This document shows positions 6,160-6,972 of a stretch of 6,972 nucleotides of DNA, piece by piece (position 1 is the stretch's first letter; each line of letters starts with the position of its first letter). The translations under genes were made by a program, and so were the position numbers. The stretch is from Enterococcaceae bacterium. Its GTDB lineage: Bacteria; Bacillota; Bacilli; Lactobacillales; Catellicoccaceae. The notes under the pieces are model-generated. The model was not told the DNA's origin. It did not search any database and saw only the letters and a program-made list of their open reading frames with translations. The stretch spans positions 1-6,972 of the forward strand of contig JASLFJ010000009.1 of the NCBI GenBank assembly GCA_030150665.1, in the 5' to 3' direction.

Positions 6160-6972
6160 ATGGAAGTTAAAGAGTTTGATACAATTGCAGCGATTGCTAC
6201 ACCTCCTGGAGAAGGAGCTATAGGCATTGTACGTGTTAGTGGAGATCAAGCCATTCAATTGGTAGATCAAATCTATCAAGGAAAGATCTCCTTACAAGAA
6301 GTACCCAGTCATACGATCCATTACGGATTACTGATCGATCCTAAAACACAACAGCAGTATGATGAGGTCCTTGTCAGTGTGATGCGTGCACCTAAAACAT
6401 TTACACGTGAAGATGTAGTTGAGATTAATTGTCATGGTGGTTTTTTTGTAACGCAACAAGTATTACAACTGATTTTAAGACAAGGAGCACGTCTTGCAGA
6501 ACCTGGAGAATTTACAAAACGTGCCTTTTTACACGGTCGTATTGATTTATCACAGGCTGAGGCCATTATGGATCTTATTCGCTCTAAAACAGATCAGGCT
6601 CAGCAGCTAGCTATTCAACAGTTGGAAGGTCGTTTATCTCATAAAATTAATGAATTACGCCAAATGATCTTAAATGTTTTAGCTCAAGTTGAAGTCAGTA
6701 TTGATTATCCAGAATATGAAGATGTTGAAGAGATGACCGTAAAACATATTGAAGATCATGCAACACAAGTCAAAGAGTCTTTAGACTTTTTATTAAAAAC
6801 AGCGCATCAAGGCCAATTGCTTCGAGAAGGCATTGATTTAGTCATTTTAGGAAGACCTAATGTTGGCAAATCAAGCTTATTAAACTATTTACTTCAAGAA
6901 GAAAAAGCGATTGTTACCGATATTGCTGGAACAACACGCGATGTCATTGAAGCTTCTGCTAATATTTCAGGA
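6160..6972 (+). CDS. mnmE: MnmE, tRNA uridine-5-carboxymethylaminomethyl modification GTPase (3' end outside window)
   Basis: The reading frame runs to the last base of the window with no stop and gives 271 of the usual ~460 residues. It starts MEVKEFDTIAAIATPPGEGAIG, the standard MnmE N-terminus, whose domain binds a folate one-carbon donor. Next come the characteristic CHGG and EPGEFTKRAFLHGRIDLSQAEA region and the helical domain. The inserted G domain follows, with its P-loop GRPNVGKSS at residues 231-239 and the switch motif GTTRD at 257-261. With MnmG the protein modifies the wobble uridine of several tRNAs, a cytoplasmic housekeeping role. The ATG is preceded by GAGTGGGTGAT (6146-6156), a good match to the ribosomal anti-Shine-Dalgarno sequence. 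The gene follows a terminator and is not part of the preceding operon in function, although its promoter lies upstream of that terminator. Confidence 0.97.
   Translation, partial: MEVKEFDTIAAIATPPGEGAIGIVRVSGDQAIQLVDQIYQGKISLQEVPSHTIHYGLLIDPKTQQQYDEVLVSVMRAPKTFTREDVVEINCHGGFFVTQQVLQLILRQGARLAEPGEFTKRAFLHGRIDLSQAEAIMDLIRSKTDQAQQLAIQQLEGRLSHKINELRQMILNVLAQVEVSIDYPEYEDVEEMTVKHIEDHATQVKESLDFLLKTAHQGQLLREGIDLVILGRPNVGKSSLLNYLLQEEKAIVTDIAGTTRDVIEASANISG

Noticed and set aside
6045..6227. 60-residue open frame on the minus strand
   Set aside because: It crosses the terminator and the start of mnmE in antisense. The product has no recognisable domain and no support as a gene.

Overview
The window looks like the chromosome of a low-GC Gram-positive bacterium, most likely a member of the Lactobacillales (Enterococcaceae-like). 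The evidence is the AT-rich coding bias, AGGAG-type ribosome binding sites, a GadC-type antiporter, a YhgE/Pip protein, a choloylglycine-hydrolase family enzyme without a signal peptide, and an mnmE gene with a typical Firmicute sequence. Genus cannot be fixed from the sequence alone. All genes run on the + strand.

Left edge (1-832): the 3' two thirds of an IS200/IS605-type tnpB gene, open from base 1 and cut by the window edge. Its RuvC and zinc-ribbon motifs are intact. The last ~45 bases of tnpB and the ~70 bases after it fold into a series of small hairpins and end in AGTTCAA. This is the layout of an omega RNA (reRNA) scaffold overlapping the right end of the element, with the flanking DNA (from about 833) in the guide position.

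Middle (833-6025): an AT-rich control region carries a 15-bp perfect palindrome and a plausible sigma-A promoter. It is followed by three co-directional genes with no terminator between them: a 471-aa APC-superfamily glutamate/GABA-type antiporter (GadC-like), an 810-aa YhgE/Pip membrane protein starting 3 bases after the antiporter stop, and a 336-aa Ntn hydrolase of the choloylglycine hydrolase / penicillin V acylase family 58 bases further on. No glutamate decarboxylase lies beside the antiporter. The tyrosine at position 83 of the hydrolase points to the penicillin-V-acylase side of the family rather than to a classical bile salt hydrolase. A shared role in envelope or bile/acid stress, or in handling amide-linked amino acids, is inference only.

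Right edge (6026-6972): two closely spaced extended -10 elements, a strong hairpin with seven T's, then the first 271 codons of mnmE (tRNA-modifying GTPase), cut by the window end. The hairpin ends the upstream operon, but it also lies between the best mnmE promoter and the mnmE start, so mnmE may be read through it or attenuated by it.

Nothing here is clearly a new defence or mobile system. The points most worth checking are the antiporter-Pip-acylase gene set, the putative omega RNA with its natural guide, and the terminator inside the mnmE leader.
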